DNA of 64,000 bases from Stenotrophomonas oahuensis (GCF_031834595.1 NZ_CP115541.1:1518501-1582500); one strand, 5' to 3'; positions 45,201-54,973 are shown, counted from the stretch's first letter. Numbers and translations are program-made. Notes: generated by a model from the letters alone, not told the origin.

Positions 45201-48045
45201 GGGCGTGCCCGGCGCTGCTCACCGGCTGGAAGTCCAGCACGAAGCTGTCGCCGGCGTTCCACGACTCCGGGCCTCGCTTGCCGGCCTGATGGTAGGTCTG
45301 CCGCTTTTCCCAGGCGCGGACCTGTTCCTGCACCTGGGCACGCTGCGCCGGCGGTGCGGCCGCAATGACGTCGCTGGCAATGGTGGGATTGACCGCGCCA
45401 TTGACCACGTACAGTTCACTGCGCGCGCGGTTGGCATCCAGGAACTGGCGGAACGCAGCCTCGTCACCGAAGGTCTGGAACTGCGCCAGGTCGGGGCGAT
45501 ACAGCACCACCTGACCGTTGAGCGCGTCATCGGCGCTGGCGCTGCGCAGCACCAGGTAGTTGGGAACCACGAAGGACACCCGGGTGCCGTCGGCCAGCAC
45601 GTCCTGATAGGTCAACGCGGCGCTTTCCACGTCCTGCGCGCCCTGCAGGTAGCCGAGCACGATGTCGGCCCCACGCAGCGGCGTATTGCCGCCGCTGCCC
45701 AGCGCACCCTGGGCCTTGGCCTTCACCGCATCCACCACCATGCGCGCGCGCAGCGCCTTGAGCAGCGGCGGTCGCAGCGCTTCACTGCGCTGCTCGACCT
45801 GCCGCTGCAGCTGCTGGCAGCCGTTGCTGTGGATGAAGCCCTTCAGCAGTTCTTCCTGCTCGGCGGAAAGTGGCTGTCCGTCGCGGCTGATGCGCAGGCC
45901 CGGCGGTATTTCGCCGGCGCGCAGCAGGCAGTACTCCAGCAGCGGCATGTCCTGGGCGACAGTGACGCCGGCGACCACCGTGGTGCCCAGGTTGACGCGC
46001 AGGTTGGCACCGCCTGCGTTGTATCCGGCTGCCTTCAGCGCTTCGTCCAGGGCGGTTTGCGGCATCGACGCCAGCGCGGCCAGCGCCGGCTCCAGTTCGC
46101 GCAGCACGTGCAGCTGGTTGACCACCAGTTCCTGTTCGGATGCGGGCAGTCGCGACAGCCATTGCCAGCCCTCGACGGTGGCAATGTCCTTGGCGACTGC
46201 GAGCGCCCAGACCTGCATCGAACGCAGGTCTTCGGTCACGCTGGCGTCGGCCAGCAGCTGATCGCCCTGCTCGTCGGTGATGCCCAGGGCGCTGTCTTCG
46301 TGTGACGTGGTGCCAGGGCCATCGGTGGCGGAAACGCTGCGGCGCACGCGTGCGTTGCCGGGCAACTCGGGCGTACCCAGCAACACGTCCACACCGGTGC
46401 CCCAGACACCGTCGACCGAGACCACGCCGTTGGCCAGCTGATCAGCCAGTTCAAGTGTCGTCGGCGGCGGGGCGTCGCTGCTCCAACGGTCGTAGATCAA
46501 CTTGCCTGCTGCAACAGCGGCACTGCCGACCACGGCGGTGGCTGCAGCACGCAGCGGGTGCTTTCTCAGGCCCTGGCCTACGCCTGCGAACAGCGATGTT
46601 GCGAAGCCTCCCGGGGCTGTATCGCTGTCGTCGACGTCGCCGAGCAGAGCGGTGCTGGAAGGATCGACTGCGCGCCTCGCATCGGCAGCACCGCCCAGCT
46701 CCATCATCTCGATACCGGCATCTTCCTGCGCCACCCGCTGGAACTGGCCCAGCGTGGTGATGCTTGAAGCCAGTGTCGCCGCGCTCGAGGCCAGCCATCC
46801 CATCCAGCCGGCTACGCCCGCGGCTTCGGGCCGTGCAGCCGGCGATGCAGCGGCGTCGAGGTCAAGAATGGGCGGGGCGGAAATCGGCCCTGCTGTGGCG
46901 AGTGAAGCAGGTGCTGCGAATCCTTGAATGTCCGTCGGTGCGGACCGCTGCTGCGGCTCAGCCAGGGCCGACAATGCCGGACGGTCAAAGCCAGGGACGT
47001 GGTTGTTCCACCGAGACTGCGCGGTGCTGCCTGCGTCGGGCGCAACACATGGCGCTTTCCCGGGCTGGAACTCGCGATTGCAGTCGGCTACATAGACCTT
47101 CATTCTGGCCCGCCACTCACGCAGGGCCGCGTGGTTGAGATCACGGACCCCGATCTCGACCGTCTCGTCACGTAGTGCCAGTGCAGTCGTCTCCGGTGCG
47201 GCAAACAGCTTCGCCCCCAAGCCGCCAAGGCTGACCACCTGCTGCCAGTGCTTGGGCAGGTCGGCAATGAAGCGGGCCAGCCCCTGCAGCTGCCCGGTGG
47301 CGGACGGCAGCCGGCTCTGCAGGTGCCACAGCAGTACGGCGGCGGCAATCGCGCCACCCACCTCCTGGATGTCCAGATCCGGCAGCAGGTCGTCGTCTGA
47401 CTGCTGCAGCCACTGCTGCAGCGCTTCCAGCTGAGTGCGCAGCGCCAGCGGCAGCAGGCGCACGAGCGATTCCATCGTGTCGCTCTCGCGCAGACTCGGC
47501 AGCAGCGCAACGAGCGTGGGGAGGGTTCGGACAATTTCGTTCCAGCTGCCGTGGTACAGCGCCTGGGCAACGTGCGCGGCAGCCGCCGCACTGCCGACGC
47601 CGGGCACCCGCGCCGCCATGCGCCAGCCCATGCGGCCCACTGCCGCGTTGGTGATGTTCAGGAACAGGTCTTTGAGCGTGGTCAGGTCGTGACCTCGGTC
47701 GGCAATGGCCTGTTCGAAGGCCGTGCAGACCGCTGCGCGTGCCTGGCTGTCGGGTGCTTCGCGTAGACCGGTGATCAACGTCTCAATCAGCTGGGGGGCC
47801 TCGTCCGCACCGCTCGTGATGAGCGCCGAGAGCACGGCGTGTTCGCGCTCGGTCAGGGCAAACGCGGCTTCTGGACGGGGCGCGGGAACCGCGCGTGGGT
47901 GGTTCTGAAGCTTCAGCAGCGACGCGGATGAGGAGGAGGCAACGGGCTCATCACGACATGCGTCGGTCGATAACGCAGCAGGCGTGGAGCGGGACGACGA
48001 AGACGAACAGGAAGCAACAACGGGGGTGGGCATGGGCGGCGGCAT
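42217..48045 (-). CDS. Giant protein of unknown function, probable toxin delivery module
   Basis: I do not recognise a family in this 1,942-residue protein. The first 60 residues are rich in serine and proline (VASCSSSSSRSTPAALSTD) with no signal peptide. Helical regions and short hydrophobic stretches follow (GGAIAAAVLLWHLQSRL, RAAATAVVGSAAVAAGKLIY). A long hydrophobic hairpin lies near 1310-1350 (FASVAAAVSCTIASGGTAVALCVSSTLALVADG), and the C-terminal quarter is charged. Size, hydrophobic hairpin and a downstream catalytic-looking module resemble large secreted toxins. The stop is a single TAG: 15 codons later the same frame resumes as the 353-residue protein, so the ancestral product may have had about 2,310 residues. 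The start is uncertain (ATG at 48045 or 48033); neither has a good ribosome-binding site. Confidence 0.7.
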   Translation of the reverse strand: MPPPMPTPVVASCSSSSSRSTPAALSTDACRDEPVASSSSASLLKLQNHPRAVPAPRPEAAFALTEREHAVLSALITSGADEAPQLIETLITGLREAPDSQARAAVCTAFEQAIADRGHDLTTLKDLFLNITNAAVGRMGWRMAARVPGVGSAAAAAHVAQALYHGSWNEIVRTLPTLVALLPSLRESDTMESLVRLLPLALRTQLEALQQWLQQSDDDLLPDLDIQEVGGAIAAAVLLWHLQSRLPSATGQLQGLARFIADLPKHWQQVVSLGGLGAKLFAAPETTALALRDETVEIGVRDLNHAALREWRARMKVYVADCNREFQPGKAPCVAPDAGSTAQSRWNNHVPGFDRPALSALAEPQQRSAPTDIQGFAAPASLATAGPISAPPILDLDAAASPAARPEAAGVAGWMGWLASSAATLASSITTLGQFQRVAQEDAGIEMMELGGAADARRAVDPSSTALLGDVDDSDTAPGGFATSLFAGVGQGLRKHPLRAAATAVVGSAAVAAGKLIYDRWSSDAPPPTTLELADQLANGVVSVDGVWGTGVDVLLGTPELPGNARVRRSVSATDGPGTTSHEDSALGITDEQGDQLLADASVTEDLRSMQVWALAVAKDIATVEGWQWLSRLPASEQELVVNQLHVLRELEPALAALASMPQTALDEALKAAGYNAGGANLRVNLGTTVVAGVTVAQDMPLLEYCLLRAGEIPPGLRISRDGQPLSAEQEELLKGFIHSNGCQQLQRQVEQRSEALRPPLLKALRARMVVDAVKAKAQGALGSGGNTPLRGADIVLGYLQGAQDVESAALTYQDVLADGTRVSFVVPNYLVLRSASADDALNGQVVLYRPDLAQFQTFGDEAAFRQFLDANRARSELYVVNGAVNPTIASDVIAAAPPAQRAQVQEQVRAWEKRQTYHQAGKRGPESWNAGDSFVLDFQPVSSAGHALTDWADTRLDFAQRQVQQELDSNRLRWSAVGLANAAADEAHARYLREDMQTLQDHARPEVSHDLVKALKLAGVTVDADNFNPDHIQLSVNGVRMSLTDFAVSGWQQHGLPRPVLPDNLADLPGIEGGLPNQRHDSGPWPSSEDLWATDITAYTADGAVDNAFTRQLLDEDARRAICVVLDDLADSNRLATAYVTHLKDLAHQTTNGLHTTVADQIRVHTLWMIEQAQAQGSLNPADYAALKAAHAQLEPTHTRASSLQVAALKDHPVNGVWALKANGRTFTFLVGTEAGDQLMDEAALRNWLQRPEAEAYVKARTAQRYHDDLETVFRSKRAARGLPLTFVATRGPLQAAKSFIDARLADVDEMTVSQLERFTEAMTIFASVAAAVSCTIASGGTAVALCVSSTLALVADGIRRGMDALERGDTDRAITEFGSGIADALDAVGITAIPMAMFQLGRRGLSSVSEAVDALAHWRRQAAAFTDEGQVNPAFVSSSQSLREVGLPMLKQQFGPNTLYGQGGNQYVRQGQDFVRVHRDENDNVLRLHMSDNAEQAGPPVQLREGQLQRMEKRPAGLGTTSPKTVEKPDWISKVPEAGTLPAEKIDEIEAVFGVRAPGMKPSADMHEVIRDLNMQERLKMIIDDPSTLGLPGDEAMIMRAWADSPKLGNGKSVETYSQELGEWNRGARFGKGPVGMMVEVPEARQLPSLEALVDAADQVALEQRLNLPAGSERSVLIKAVREEIVRTIAANKEQSLLSWKRWLTVQHRLPTAADNLSKHYPELTKAEAESLTDGDTQLSKLAQSWVFPGSTSAKVADVLAQRSRRQQRQSVLSGRIRSLSQAQELRGHLQQSVPDRNWRVTEDATGKGYVLSFGSADGKENARSITFTADGNVRRPVEGGGEEVVSWEEAIFDELTPSERRALGSPAALRAAVVEHMKRTPLVATTSACALPVKGNRVKRGTDCSPPSAITLSADDVNQRDDLTRVLDGVHRRMTHEHD

Positions 48046-48174
48046 TCGCGGAGTTGTGGGGAGGGCACCACCTTCAATGCATGTGCATTGCGTTCGGTGG
48101 TGCTGCCCGATACTCGGAAATGCGGGGTGTTTTTCGAATACAACTTCCTATCGAAATTTAGGAATGTGTGGATT

Positions 48175-48199
48175 GTGCCGGTCAGCGGCCGGCACTACC
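48175..48199. repeat. SMAG/REP-like palindrome
   Basis: The stem GTGCCGGTC-AGC-GGCCGGCAC with a CTACC tip lies upstream of the giant gene and next to the glyS terminator. It resembles the unit at 2944-2970. Confidence 0.7.
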
Positions 48200-48207
48200 G
48201 GAAAGCA

Positions 48208-48233
48208 GAATGCCCGGCTTTCGCCGGGCATTC
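48208..48233 (-). terminator. Rho-independent terminator of glyS
   Basis: A perfect 11-bp stem (GAATGCCCGGC and GCCGGGCATTC) lies 27 bp after the glyS stop. On the minus strand it is followed by TGCTTTCC, a short T-rich tail. Confidence 0.75.
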
Positions 48234-48259
48234 GGTGTGCATCACGACATCGGAAGCGA

Positions 48260-50356
48260 TCAGCTCGACAGATGCTCGATCGCCGCCACGCTGCCCAGGC
48301 GGTCGCCCAGACGCTTCAGCAGCGCCAAGCGGTTGCCGCGCAGTGCGGGATCTTCGGCATTCACCATCACGCCGTCGAAGAACGCATCCACCTGCGGACG
48401 AAGACGGGCCAGACGCGCCAGCACACTGACGTAATCCTTGTGGTGCAGGCTGGCGTTGCTGTCGTCAATGGCTGCTTCGACCGCTTCGGCCAACTCGCTT
48501 TCAGCCGGTTCGGCCAGCAGCGACGGGTCGACCATGCCGGGAATATCGCCCTCGGCCTTGCGCAGGATGTTGCGGATGCGCTTGTTCGCAGCGGCCAGGG
48601 CCTCGGCTTCCGGCAATGCGGCGAACGTGCCGATGGCGTCAATGCGACGGTCGAAGTCGTACAGCGAGGCCGGCTTCAGTTCGGCCACCGCATTGAAGTG
48701 CGTGGCCGGCACGCCCTTGTCGGCGTAGTAGCCGCGCAGGCGGTCAATGACGAACTCGTACACGTCCTGCGGCAGCGTCTCGGTCTTGCGCTCGGCGCTG
48801 GGCTGCACCGCAGCCGGCAGGTGGCCGAAGGCGGCCGCCAGCAGCGCGCGCAGGTCCAGGTCAAACCCGGACTCGATGATCGTGCGCGCCAGGCCCAGCG
48901 CATTGCGGCGCAGCGCGAACGGGTCCTTGTTGCCGGTCGGCTTCAGTCCGGCGGCAAAGCCACCGGCCAGGGTGTCCAGACGCTCGGCAATGGCCAGTAC
49001 CTTGCCCAGCGACGACAACGCGATGTCGTCACCGCCGAAGCGCGGCTGGTAGGCCTCGTCGATGGCCAGCGCCACCTCCGGCGAATCGCCACCGGCCACG
49101 GCGTAGTGGCGGCCGGCGATGCCCTGCAGCTCCGGGAACTCGTTGACCATGCGCGACTGCAGGTCGTTCTTGGCCAGCAGCGCGGCGCGCTTGGCCAGCA
49201 CCGCGTCGGCACCGACCTGCGGGGCGATCAGTTCGGCCAGTGCCACCACACGCTGCACCTTGTCGGCCACTGAACCCAGCTTGGCCTGGTAGGTCACCGT
49301 CTTCAGGCCCTCGCCCATCGACTCCAGACCCTGCTTCAGGTCTTCGTCGAAGAAGAACTTGGCGTCGGCGAAGCGCGGACGGATCACGCGCTCGTAGCCC
49401 TTGGCCACTTCGGCCACATCCTTGGACTCGATGTTGGCAATGCCGATGAACTTCTCGGTGAGCTTGCCGCTGGCATCCAGCACCGGGAAGAACTTCTGGT
49501 TGATCTCCATGGTTTCGATCAGCGCTTCCTGCGGAACTGCCAGGAATTCGCGTTCGAAGCTGCACAGCACCGGGGCCGGCCATTCGACCAGATTGACCAC
49601 CTGTTCCAGGTTGTCGTCGGTGATTCGCGCCTGGCCGCCGGCCTTGGCCGCCTCAGCGTGGGCGGCGGTGACGATGCGCTCGCGGCGCACGTCGGCATCG
49701 ACCAGCACGAAGGCCGCTTCCAGCGAGCTCACATAGTCTTCCGGGGTGCTCAGCCACACGGTCTTGTCATGCATGAAGCGATGGCCGCGGCTCATGCGGT
49801 CGGCCTTCAGGCCGAGCAGTTCGGCGTTGACCACGTCCTTGCCATGCAGCAGCACCAGCCAGTGCACCGGGCGGGCGAAGCCATAGGCGTGGCTGCCCCA
49901 GCGCATCGGCTTGGGAATCGGCATGGCGGCAATCGTTTCGGCCAGGATCTCCGGCAGCAGCGCCGCGGTGCGCGCGCCCGGGGTCACCGAACGGTGCACG
50001 AAGCGCTCGCCCTTGGCGTCGGTGGTGCGCTCCAGCGCGCTCCACTCGATTCCGGCCTTGGCGGCAAAGCCCTGCAGCGCCTTGGTCGGCTGACCGTCGG
50101 CGTCCAGCGCGATGTTGAGATACGGGCCCAGCACTTCAGCGTGCTGTTCGGGCTGTTCCACGGCCACGCCGGGCAGCAGCACGGCCAGACGGCGCGGCGT
50201 CGACAGCGGCTTGGCGTCGCCGCGTTCCACGGTCACGCCACGCTTGGTCAAACCCTCAACCACGCCATCGAAGAAGGCCTGGGCCAGGCCCGGCAGCGCC
50301 TTCACCGGCAGTTCTTCGGTACCCAGTTCAATCAGCAGCGGCTGCATCGTGCTCAT
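48260..50356 (-). CDS. glyS: Glycine--tRNA ligase beta subunit
   Basis: The 698-residue protein begins [23 protein letters not shown], the conserved start of bacterial GlyS, and has the length of the beta chain (about 690). It forms the alpha2-beta2 glycyl-tRNA synthetase with GlyQ and supplies the tRNA-binding part; [21 protein letters not shown] and the C-terminal anticodon-binding helices ([22 protein letters not shown]) are visible. Its ATG overlaps the glyQ stop by 4 bp. A terminator follows. Confidence 0.97.
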   Translation of the reverse strand: MSTMQPLLIELGTEELPVKALPGLAQAFFDGVVEGLTKRGVTVERGDAKPLSTPRRLAVLLPGVAVEQPEQHAEVLGPYLNIALDADGQPTKALQGFAAKAGIEWSALERTTDAKGERFVHRSVTPGARTAALLPEILAETIAAMPIPKPMRWGSHAYGFARPVHWLVLLHGKDVVNAELLGLKADRMSRGHRFMHDKTVWLSTPEDYVSSLEAAFVLVDADVRRERIVTAAHAEAAKAGGQARITDDNLEQVVNLVEWPAPVLCSFEREFLAVPQEALIETMEINQKFFPVLDASGKLTEKFIGIANIESKDVAEVAKGYERVIRPRFADAKFFFDEDLKQGLESMGEGLKTVTYQAKLGSVADKVQRVVALAELIAPQVGADAVLAKRAALLAKNDLQSRMVNEFPELQGIAGRHYAVAGGDSPEVALAIDEAYQPRFGGDDIALSSLGKVLAIAERLDTLAGGFAAGLKPTGNKDPFALRRNALGLARTIIESGFDLDLRALLAAAFGHLPAAVQPSAERKTETLPQDVYEFVIDRLRGYYADKGVPATHFNAVAELKPASLYDFDRRIDAIGTFAALPEAEALAAANKRIRNILRKAEGDIPGMVDPSLLAEPAESELAEAVEAAIDDSNASLHHKDYVSVLARLARLRPQVDAFFDGVMVNAEDPALRGNRLALLKRLGDRLGSVAAIEHLSS

Positions 50357-51264
50357 GCCTGCACCTCCTTGGCCGCCACGGCTTCGAGGCGCTTGGCTTC
50401 ATACAGTTTGGCCACCGCCTGGGCCAGCGCGCGCACGCGCAGGATGTAGCGCTGGCGCTCGGTGACGCTGATCGCGCGGCGCGCGTCCAGCAGGTTGAAC
50501 GAGTGGCTGGCCTTGCAGACCTGCTCATACGCGGGCAGCGGCAGGCCGGCCTCGACCAGCATCTGCGCTTCCTTTTCGCACGCGTCGAAACGGTGGAACA
50601 GCTCTTCCACGTTGGCGTATTCGAAGTTGTAGGTGCTCTGTTCGACTTCGTTCTGGTGGTAGACGTCGCCGTAGGTCACCGGCGTGCCGTCCGGGCCATA
50701 GGTCCAGACCAGGTCATACACGTTGTCGCAGTTCTGCAGGTACATGCACAGGCGTTCCAGACCGTAGGTGATCTCGCCCAGCACCGGCTTGCACTCCAGG
50801 CCACCGGCCTGCTGGAAGTAGGTGAACTGGGTCACCTCCATGCCGTTGAGCCAGACTTCCCAGCCTAGGCCCCAGGCACCCAGGGTCGGCGATTCCCAGT
50901 TGTCTTCGACAAAGCGAAGGTCATGCACCAGCGGGTCGATGCCCAGCGCCTTGAGCGAATCCAGGTACAGCTGCTGGATGTTGTCCGGGCTCGGCTTCAT
51001 CGCCACCTGGTACTGGTAGTAGCGCTGCAGACGGTTGGGGTTTTCGCCGTAGCGGCCGTCGGTGGGGCGGCGCGAAGGCTGCACATAGGCGGCATTCCAG
51101 CTTTCCGGACCGATCGAGCGCAGGAAGGTGGCCGGGTGGAAGGTGCCGGCCCCGACCTCCAGGTCCAGCGGCTGGATCAGCACGCAGCCCTGCTGCGCCC
51201 AGTACTGGTTGAGGGTCTGGATGAGGCCCTGGAACGTGATCGGAACGGTCTTCGTGGCGGACAT
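50353..51264 (-). CDS. glyQ: Glycine--tRNA ligase alpha subunit
   Basis: The 303-residue catalytic subunit matches the family in length and carries [61 protein letters not shown] and [22 protein letters not shown], the class II active-site region. The ATG at 51264 is preferred over in-frame upstream codons because of the length and the [12 protein letters not shown] start. It is divergent from the GspE-type ATPase over 45 bp. Confidence 0.97.
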   Translation of the reverse strand: MSATKTVPITFQGLIQTLNQYWAQQGCVLIQPLDLEVGAGTFHPATFLRSIGPESWNAAYVQPSRRPTDGRYGENPNRLQRYYQYQVAMKPSPDNIQQLYLDSLKALGIDPLVHDLRFVEDNWESPTLGAWGLGWEVWLNGMEVTQFTYFQQAGGLECKPVLGEITYGLERLCMYLQNCDNVYDLVWTYGPDGTPVTYGDVYHQNEVEQSTYNFEYANVEELFHRFDACEKEAQMLVEAGLPLPAYEQVCKASHSFNLLDARRAISVTERQRYILRVRALAQAVAKLYEAKRLEAVAAKEVQA

Positions 51265-51309
51265 GCGGCGGATTCTTGCCTGCAAAGGGGGTGCGCTAGT
51301 ATAGCGATC

Positions 51310-53169
51310 ATGGATCATCGCCCATCGGTACCGCCCCTTCCCGCCGGCCTGGCCGGGTCCGCTCCCACTCCGGAACGGGTGCCGCTGCCGCCGGGCCGGC
51401 TGGGCTTTGACCAGGTGGCCGCCGCGCTGGTGGCCGACGGCCTGGTCGCCGAGCACGACCAGGATCGGATCCGCTTTTCCGCCCACGGCGCGCGCAATGC
51501 CAGCGAGGTCCATCCGCTGGTGCTGCTGGCCAACCTGAAGCTGGCCGCGACCGGCGGCGGCGAACTGGGCCTGGAACGGCTGACCGAATGGCTGGCCGAA
51601 CGCACCGGCACCCGCTACCTGCGCATCGACCCGACCCGGGTGGACGTGCCGGCGGTAACCGCGCTGGTGTCCCACGCCTATGCGCGCCGCCACCGCTTCC
51701 TGCCGCTGGCGGCCAACGCCGAACGGGTGCTGGTGGCCACCAGTGAGCCGCTGGCGCATGAGTGGCTGCGCGACCTGCAGCACCTGACCCGCCGCCAGAT
51801 CGAACTGGCTACGGTCAATCCGCTGGACCTGCACCGCTACACCATGGAGTTCTTCGGGGTGACGCACTCGGTGCGCGGTGCGCGCGGCGACGCCCGCTCC
51901 GACACCAACGGCACCCTGCCCAGCTTCGAGCAGCTGGTGGAACTGGGCCGGGCCGGCGACGTCAATGCCGACGACCACCACATCGTGCATATCGTCGACT
52001 GGCTGCTGCAGTACGCCTACGAACAGCGCGCCTCGGACATCCACCTGGAACCGCGCCGTGACATGGGCCGCATGCGTTTCCGCATCGACGGCGTGCTGCA
52101 CAAGGTGTTCGAGGTGCCGCCGGCGGTGATGACCGCCGTGGTCAGCCGGATCAAGGTGCTGGGCCGCATGGACCTGGCCGAGCGCCGCCGCCCGCAGGAC
52201 GGCCGCATCAAGACCCGCTCGCCGGGTGGGCGCGAAGTGGAAATGCGCCTGTCGACCATGCCCACCGCCTTTGGCGAGAAGTGCGTGATGCGCATCTTCG
52301 ACCCGGATGCGGCGTTCAAGAGCATCGACCAGCTCGGTTTCAGCCCGGAAGAAGCCGCTGGCTGGACCGCGCTGGTGGAGCGCCCGCACGGCATCGTGCT
52401 GGTCACCGGCCCGACCGGTTCGGGCAAGACCACCACCCTGTATTCCACCCTGAAGCGACTGGCCACCCCGGACGTGAACGTGTGCACGGTGGAAGACCCG
52501 ATCGAAATGATCGCGCCGGAATTCAACCAGATGCAGGTGCAGACCAACATCGACCTGGATTTCGCCGCCGGCGTGCGCACCCTGCTGCGACAGGACCCGG
52601 ACATCATCATGATCGGCGAAATCCGCGACCTGGAAACGGCGCAGATGGCGGTGCAGGCCTCGCTGACCGGCCACCTGGTGCTGTCCACCCTGCACACCAA
52701 CGATGCACCCTCGGCGATCACCCGCCTGCTCGACCTGGGCGTGCCGCACTACCTGATCGCCTCGACCGTGAACGGCATCCTGGCCCAGCGCCTGGTCCGC
52801 ACCCTGTGCCCGCACTGCAAGGTGCCCAAGCCGCTCACCGACGCGCAATGGGCCGCCCTGGCTGATGCCAATGAAGCATTACCAGAGTCACCCACGCCAT
52901 ATGCACCGGCTGGCTGCATCGACTGCCGGCGCACTGGTTACCTGGGGCGGGTCGGCCTGTATGAGTTGCTGCCATTGGGTTCGCGGCTGCGCGGGCTGAT
53001 CCGGGCGGACATGGATCTGGCCGGTTTCAGCCGTGCCGCGCGTGCTGAAGGGTTGCGAACCCTGCGCCGCGCGGGGCTTGAAAAGGTGGCGGCAGGGCTG
53101 ACTACAATCGAGGAAGTCCTGTCTGTGCTGCCTCCCCCGGATGAACCACGCGCCCTTCCTGATTCTTGA
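51310..53169 (+). CDS. GspE/PilB-type secretion or pilus ATPase
   Basis: The 619-residue protein has an N-terminal GspE/MshEN-like domain ([23 protein letters not shown], about 95-190), a hexameric ATPase core with Walker [14 protein letters not shown] (near 370), the Asp box VEDPIEM, Walker [15 protein letters not shown], the His box ([15 protein letters not shown]), and a tetracysteine zinc module ([11 protein letters not shown]...[14 protein letters not shown]). Such ATPases drive type II secretion or type IV pili. No other secretion gene is nearby, so it is an orphan here and its system cannot be named. A TATAGC-like -10 box lies only a few bases before the ATG (near 51300), so translation could be leaderless. 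The 3' end overlaps the next gene by 29 bp. Confidence 0.9.
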   Translation: MDHRPSVPPLPAGLAGSAPTPERVPLPPGRLGFDQVAAALVADGLVAEHDQDRIRFSAHGARNASEVHPLVLLANLKLAATGGGELGLERLTEWLAERTGTRYLRIDPTRVDVPAVTALVSHAYARRHRFLPLAANAERVLVATSEPLAHEWLRDLQHLTRRQIELATVNPLDLHRYTMEFFGVTHSVRGARGDARSDTNGTLPSFEQLVELGRAGDVNADDHHIVHIVDWLLQYAYEQRASDIHLEPRRDMGRMRFRIDGVLHKVFEVPPAVMTAVVSRIKVLGRMDLAERRRPQDGRIKTRSPGGREVEMRLSTMPTAFGEKCVMRIFDPDAAFKSIDQLGFSPEEAAGWTALVERPHGIVLVTGPTGSGKTTTLYSTLKRLATPDVNVCTVEDPIEMIAPEFNQMQVQTNIDLDFAAGVRTLLRQDPDIIMIGEIRDLETAQMAVQASLTGHLVLSTLHTNDAPSAITRLLDLGVPHYLIASTVNGILAQRLVRTLCPHCKVPKPLTDAQWAALADANEALPESPTPYAPAGCIDCRRTGYLGRVGLYELLPLGSRLRGLIRADMDLAGFSRAARAEGLRTLRRAGLEKVAAGLTTIEEVLSVLPPPDEPRALPDS

Positions 53170-53923
53170 AACCGGCCAACCGGTCGCCTCGCTGCGCCGG
53201 TACGGGCGTTTTCCGCACTGGATCCGGGTCGCGGCCGGGCTGGAAGCCGATGAAACCGTGGTGGTGGACGTCGAGCACGGCGGCCAGCTGCCCGACCCGG
53301 CCGGTTTTGCCGGGGTGATCGTCACAGGCTCGGCAGCCTACGTCACCGACCGCGCCGACTGGAGCGAACGCAGCGCGCAGTGGCTGCGCGACGCCGCCCA
53401 TGACGGCCGCCCGGTATTCGGCATCTGCTACGGCCACCAGCTGCTGGCGCACGCGCTGGGCGGCGAGGTGGCCTACAACCCGGCCGGGCGCGAGTCCGGC
53501 ACCATCGAACTGGCACTGGACCCTGCTGCGGTGGACGACCCGCTGTTTGCCGGGCTGCCGGCGCATTTCCCGGCTCACGCCACCCACCTGCAGACCGTGC
53601 TGCGCGCACCGGAAGGCGCGGCCATCCTGGCGCGTTCGGCGCAGGACAACTGCCACGCTTTCCGCTGGGGCCAGCAGGCCTGGGGCGTGCAGTTCCACCC
53701 CGAGTTTGCCACCCACCACATGCGCGGCTACGTACGCGCCCGCGCCGAGTGCATCCGCAGCCACGGCGGCTGCGCCCGCACCGTGGCCCGCGGGGTCAGC
53801 GCCGCGCCGCTGGCCCGCCAGCTGCTGCGCCGCTTCGTGCGCCAGGCGCGGCGGATGGAGCACGACACGCATGGCGTGTCGCTACGCACCCGGTCGGCCC
53901 ACCATGATCGGCCGACCGCATAG
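53141..53923 (+). CDS. Class I glutamine amidotransferase-like protein
   Basis: The 260-residue protein has the triad of class I glutamine amidotransferases: nucleophile C96 in VFGICYGHQLLAHALGG, and H186 and E188 in WGVQFHPEF. It resembles stand-alone GMP-synthase-like amidotransferases; the substrate is unknown. It starts inside the end of the ATPase gene (29 bp overlap), without a visible Shine-Dalgarno. Its last 20 residues (HDTHGVSLRTRSAHHDRPTA) are encoded by a SMAG repeat, so the original C-terminus was probably near residue 240 (RRLFRQARRM region) and was extended by the repeat. Confidence 0.9.
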   Translation: MNHAPFLILETGQPVASLRRYGRFPHWIRVAAGLEADETVVVDVEHGGQLPDPAGFAGVIVTGSAAYVTDRADWSERSAQWLRDAAHDGRPVFGICYGHQLLAHALGGEVAYNPAGRESGTIELALDPAAVDDPLFAGLPAHFPAHATHLQTVLRAPEGAAILARSAQDNCHAFRWGQQAWGVQFHPEFATHHMRGYVRARAECIRSHGGCARTVARGVSAAPLARQLLRRFVRQARRMEHDTHGVSLRTRSAHHDRPTA

Positions 53924-53948
53924 CGTAGTGACGGGCCATGCCCGTCAA
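53863..53948. repeat. SMAG cluster running into the end of the amidotransferase gene
   Basis: Three units occur in a row: GACACGC-ATG-GCGTGTC ending CTAC (53863-53885), CGGTCGGCC...GGCCGACCG (53891-53918), and GTAGTGACGGGCCATGCCCG (53925-53944, with tail to 53948). The first two are translated as the C-terminus of the amidotransferase. Confidence 0.8.
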
Positions 53949-54055
53949 CGCGCACCCTGATCAACCGTTCCATCTTCAGGTGGCGCGCACATAAAACAGG
54001 GATAATCGAGCCAGCACGGGGCCTGCGGCCCCTACTCCCCCTGTTCCGGATTGGT

Positions 54056-54967
54056 ATGAGAGACATTCGCAAGCTGCCCGCCTCGGCGGGTGCCCAGTGG
54101 CTGCTGGACACATTCACGCTGTACCGCCGTGCACCGCTGCAGCTGGCCGTGCTGGGGATCATCGGCATGCTGGTCAGTTCGTTGATCGCCATCGTCTCGC
54201 AGGCACTGCCGGGCTGGCTGAGTCTGCTCGGGCAACTGCTGTCGGTGGCAGTGGGGCCGATCCTGTTCGGCGGCATGCTGTGGGCGGTGAGTGAGATCGA
54301 CCAGGGCCACCGCGCCCAGCCGGCTCACCTGCTGCAGCCGATCCGCGACCGCCGGGTGAGTCATCTGCTGGTTCCGCTGGCGATCCAGATGGTCACCATT
54401 CTGGCCCTGGGAGCACTGCTGTTCCTGATGATCGGCAGCGACGGGCTGAACGCCATCGGCGAGGCCACCCGCAATCTGCAGGTCCTGCAGCAGTCGGGCA
54501 CCGCGCCCAGCAACGAACAGGTGCTCGCGGTGTTCGACCCGGTCCCGGTGAAGCGCGTGCTGCTGTGGATCGCCTTGGTATGTGCGGTGTTCGTCGCGCT
54601 CAGCATGGCCATGTTCACCCAGCCTGCGCTGGTGATGTTCGACCGTCAGAGCGGCATGCACGCGCTGCGCATGAGCCTGCAGGGCTGCATCGAGAACTTC
54701 GGTGCCATGACGGTGTTCATGCTGCTCGGCCTGGTGGCCATGCTGTGCATCTACTTCCTGGTGGCGATCCTGATGCAGATCGCCCTGCTGATCGGCGGAG
54801 CCGCCGCAGCCACCGCCCTGATGCAGCTGGTGGTCACCACGGTGATCATGCCGTTGTACGTGGGCGCGGTGTACGCGTCCTGGAAGCAGATGTTCGCCCA
54901 CCGCACCCGCGGCAATCCGCCGCCAGTGCCGCCCTCGAACGGCCCGAACAACATCTTCGCGGCGTAA
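54056..54967 (+). CDS. BPSS1780-family inner membrane protein
   Basis: The 303-residue membrane protein has six or seven helices (LQLAVLGIIGMLVSSLIAIVS, LLSVAVGPILFGGMLWAV, LLVPLAIQMVTILALGALLFLM, VLLWIALVCAVFVALSMAMF, VFMLLGLVAMLCIYFLVAILM, LMQLVVTTVIMPLYVGAVYA) and a proline-rich tail. It resembles the BPSS1780 family, whose function is unknown. It is probably monocistronic and convergent with tatC across a repeat dimer. GGATAAT near 53999 could be a -10 box. Confidence 0.75.
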   Translation: MRDIRKLPASAGAQWLLDTFTLYRRAPLQLAVLGIIGMLVSSLIAIVSQALPGWLSLLGQLLSVAVGPILFGGMLWAVSEIDQGHRAQPAHLLQPIRDRRVSHLLVPLAIQMVTILALGALLFLMIGSDGLNAIGEATRNLQVLQQSGTAPSNEQVLAVFDPVPVKRVLLWIALVCAVFVALSMAMFTQPALVMFDRQSGMHALRMSLQGCIENFGAMTVFMLLGLVAMLCIYFLVAILMQIALLIGGAAAATALMQLVVTTVIMPLYVGAVYASWKQMFAHRTRGNPPPVPPSNGPNNIFAA

Positions 54968-54973
54968 TCAGAC

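Noticed and set aside
42880..46305. Long plus-strand open frame opposite the giant accessory gene
   Set aside because: It is His/Gln/Arg-rich, without motifs, and the minus-strand frame is longer and has conserved-looking hydrophobic and charged segments.
48134..48156. Two TTCGA boxes upstream of the giant gene, resembling a PIP box (HrpX target)
   Set aside because: The spacing between the boxes is 12 nt, whereas the PIP box needs 15 (or 8 in the imperfect form), and the box sequence is not TTCGC.
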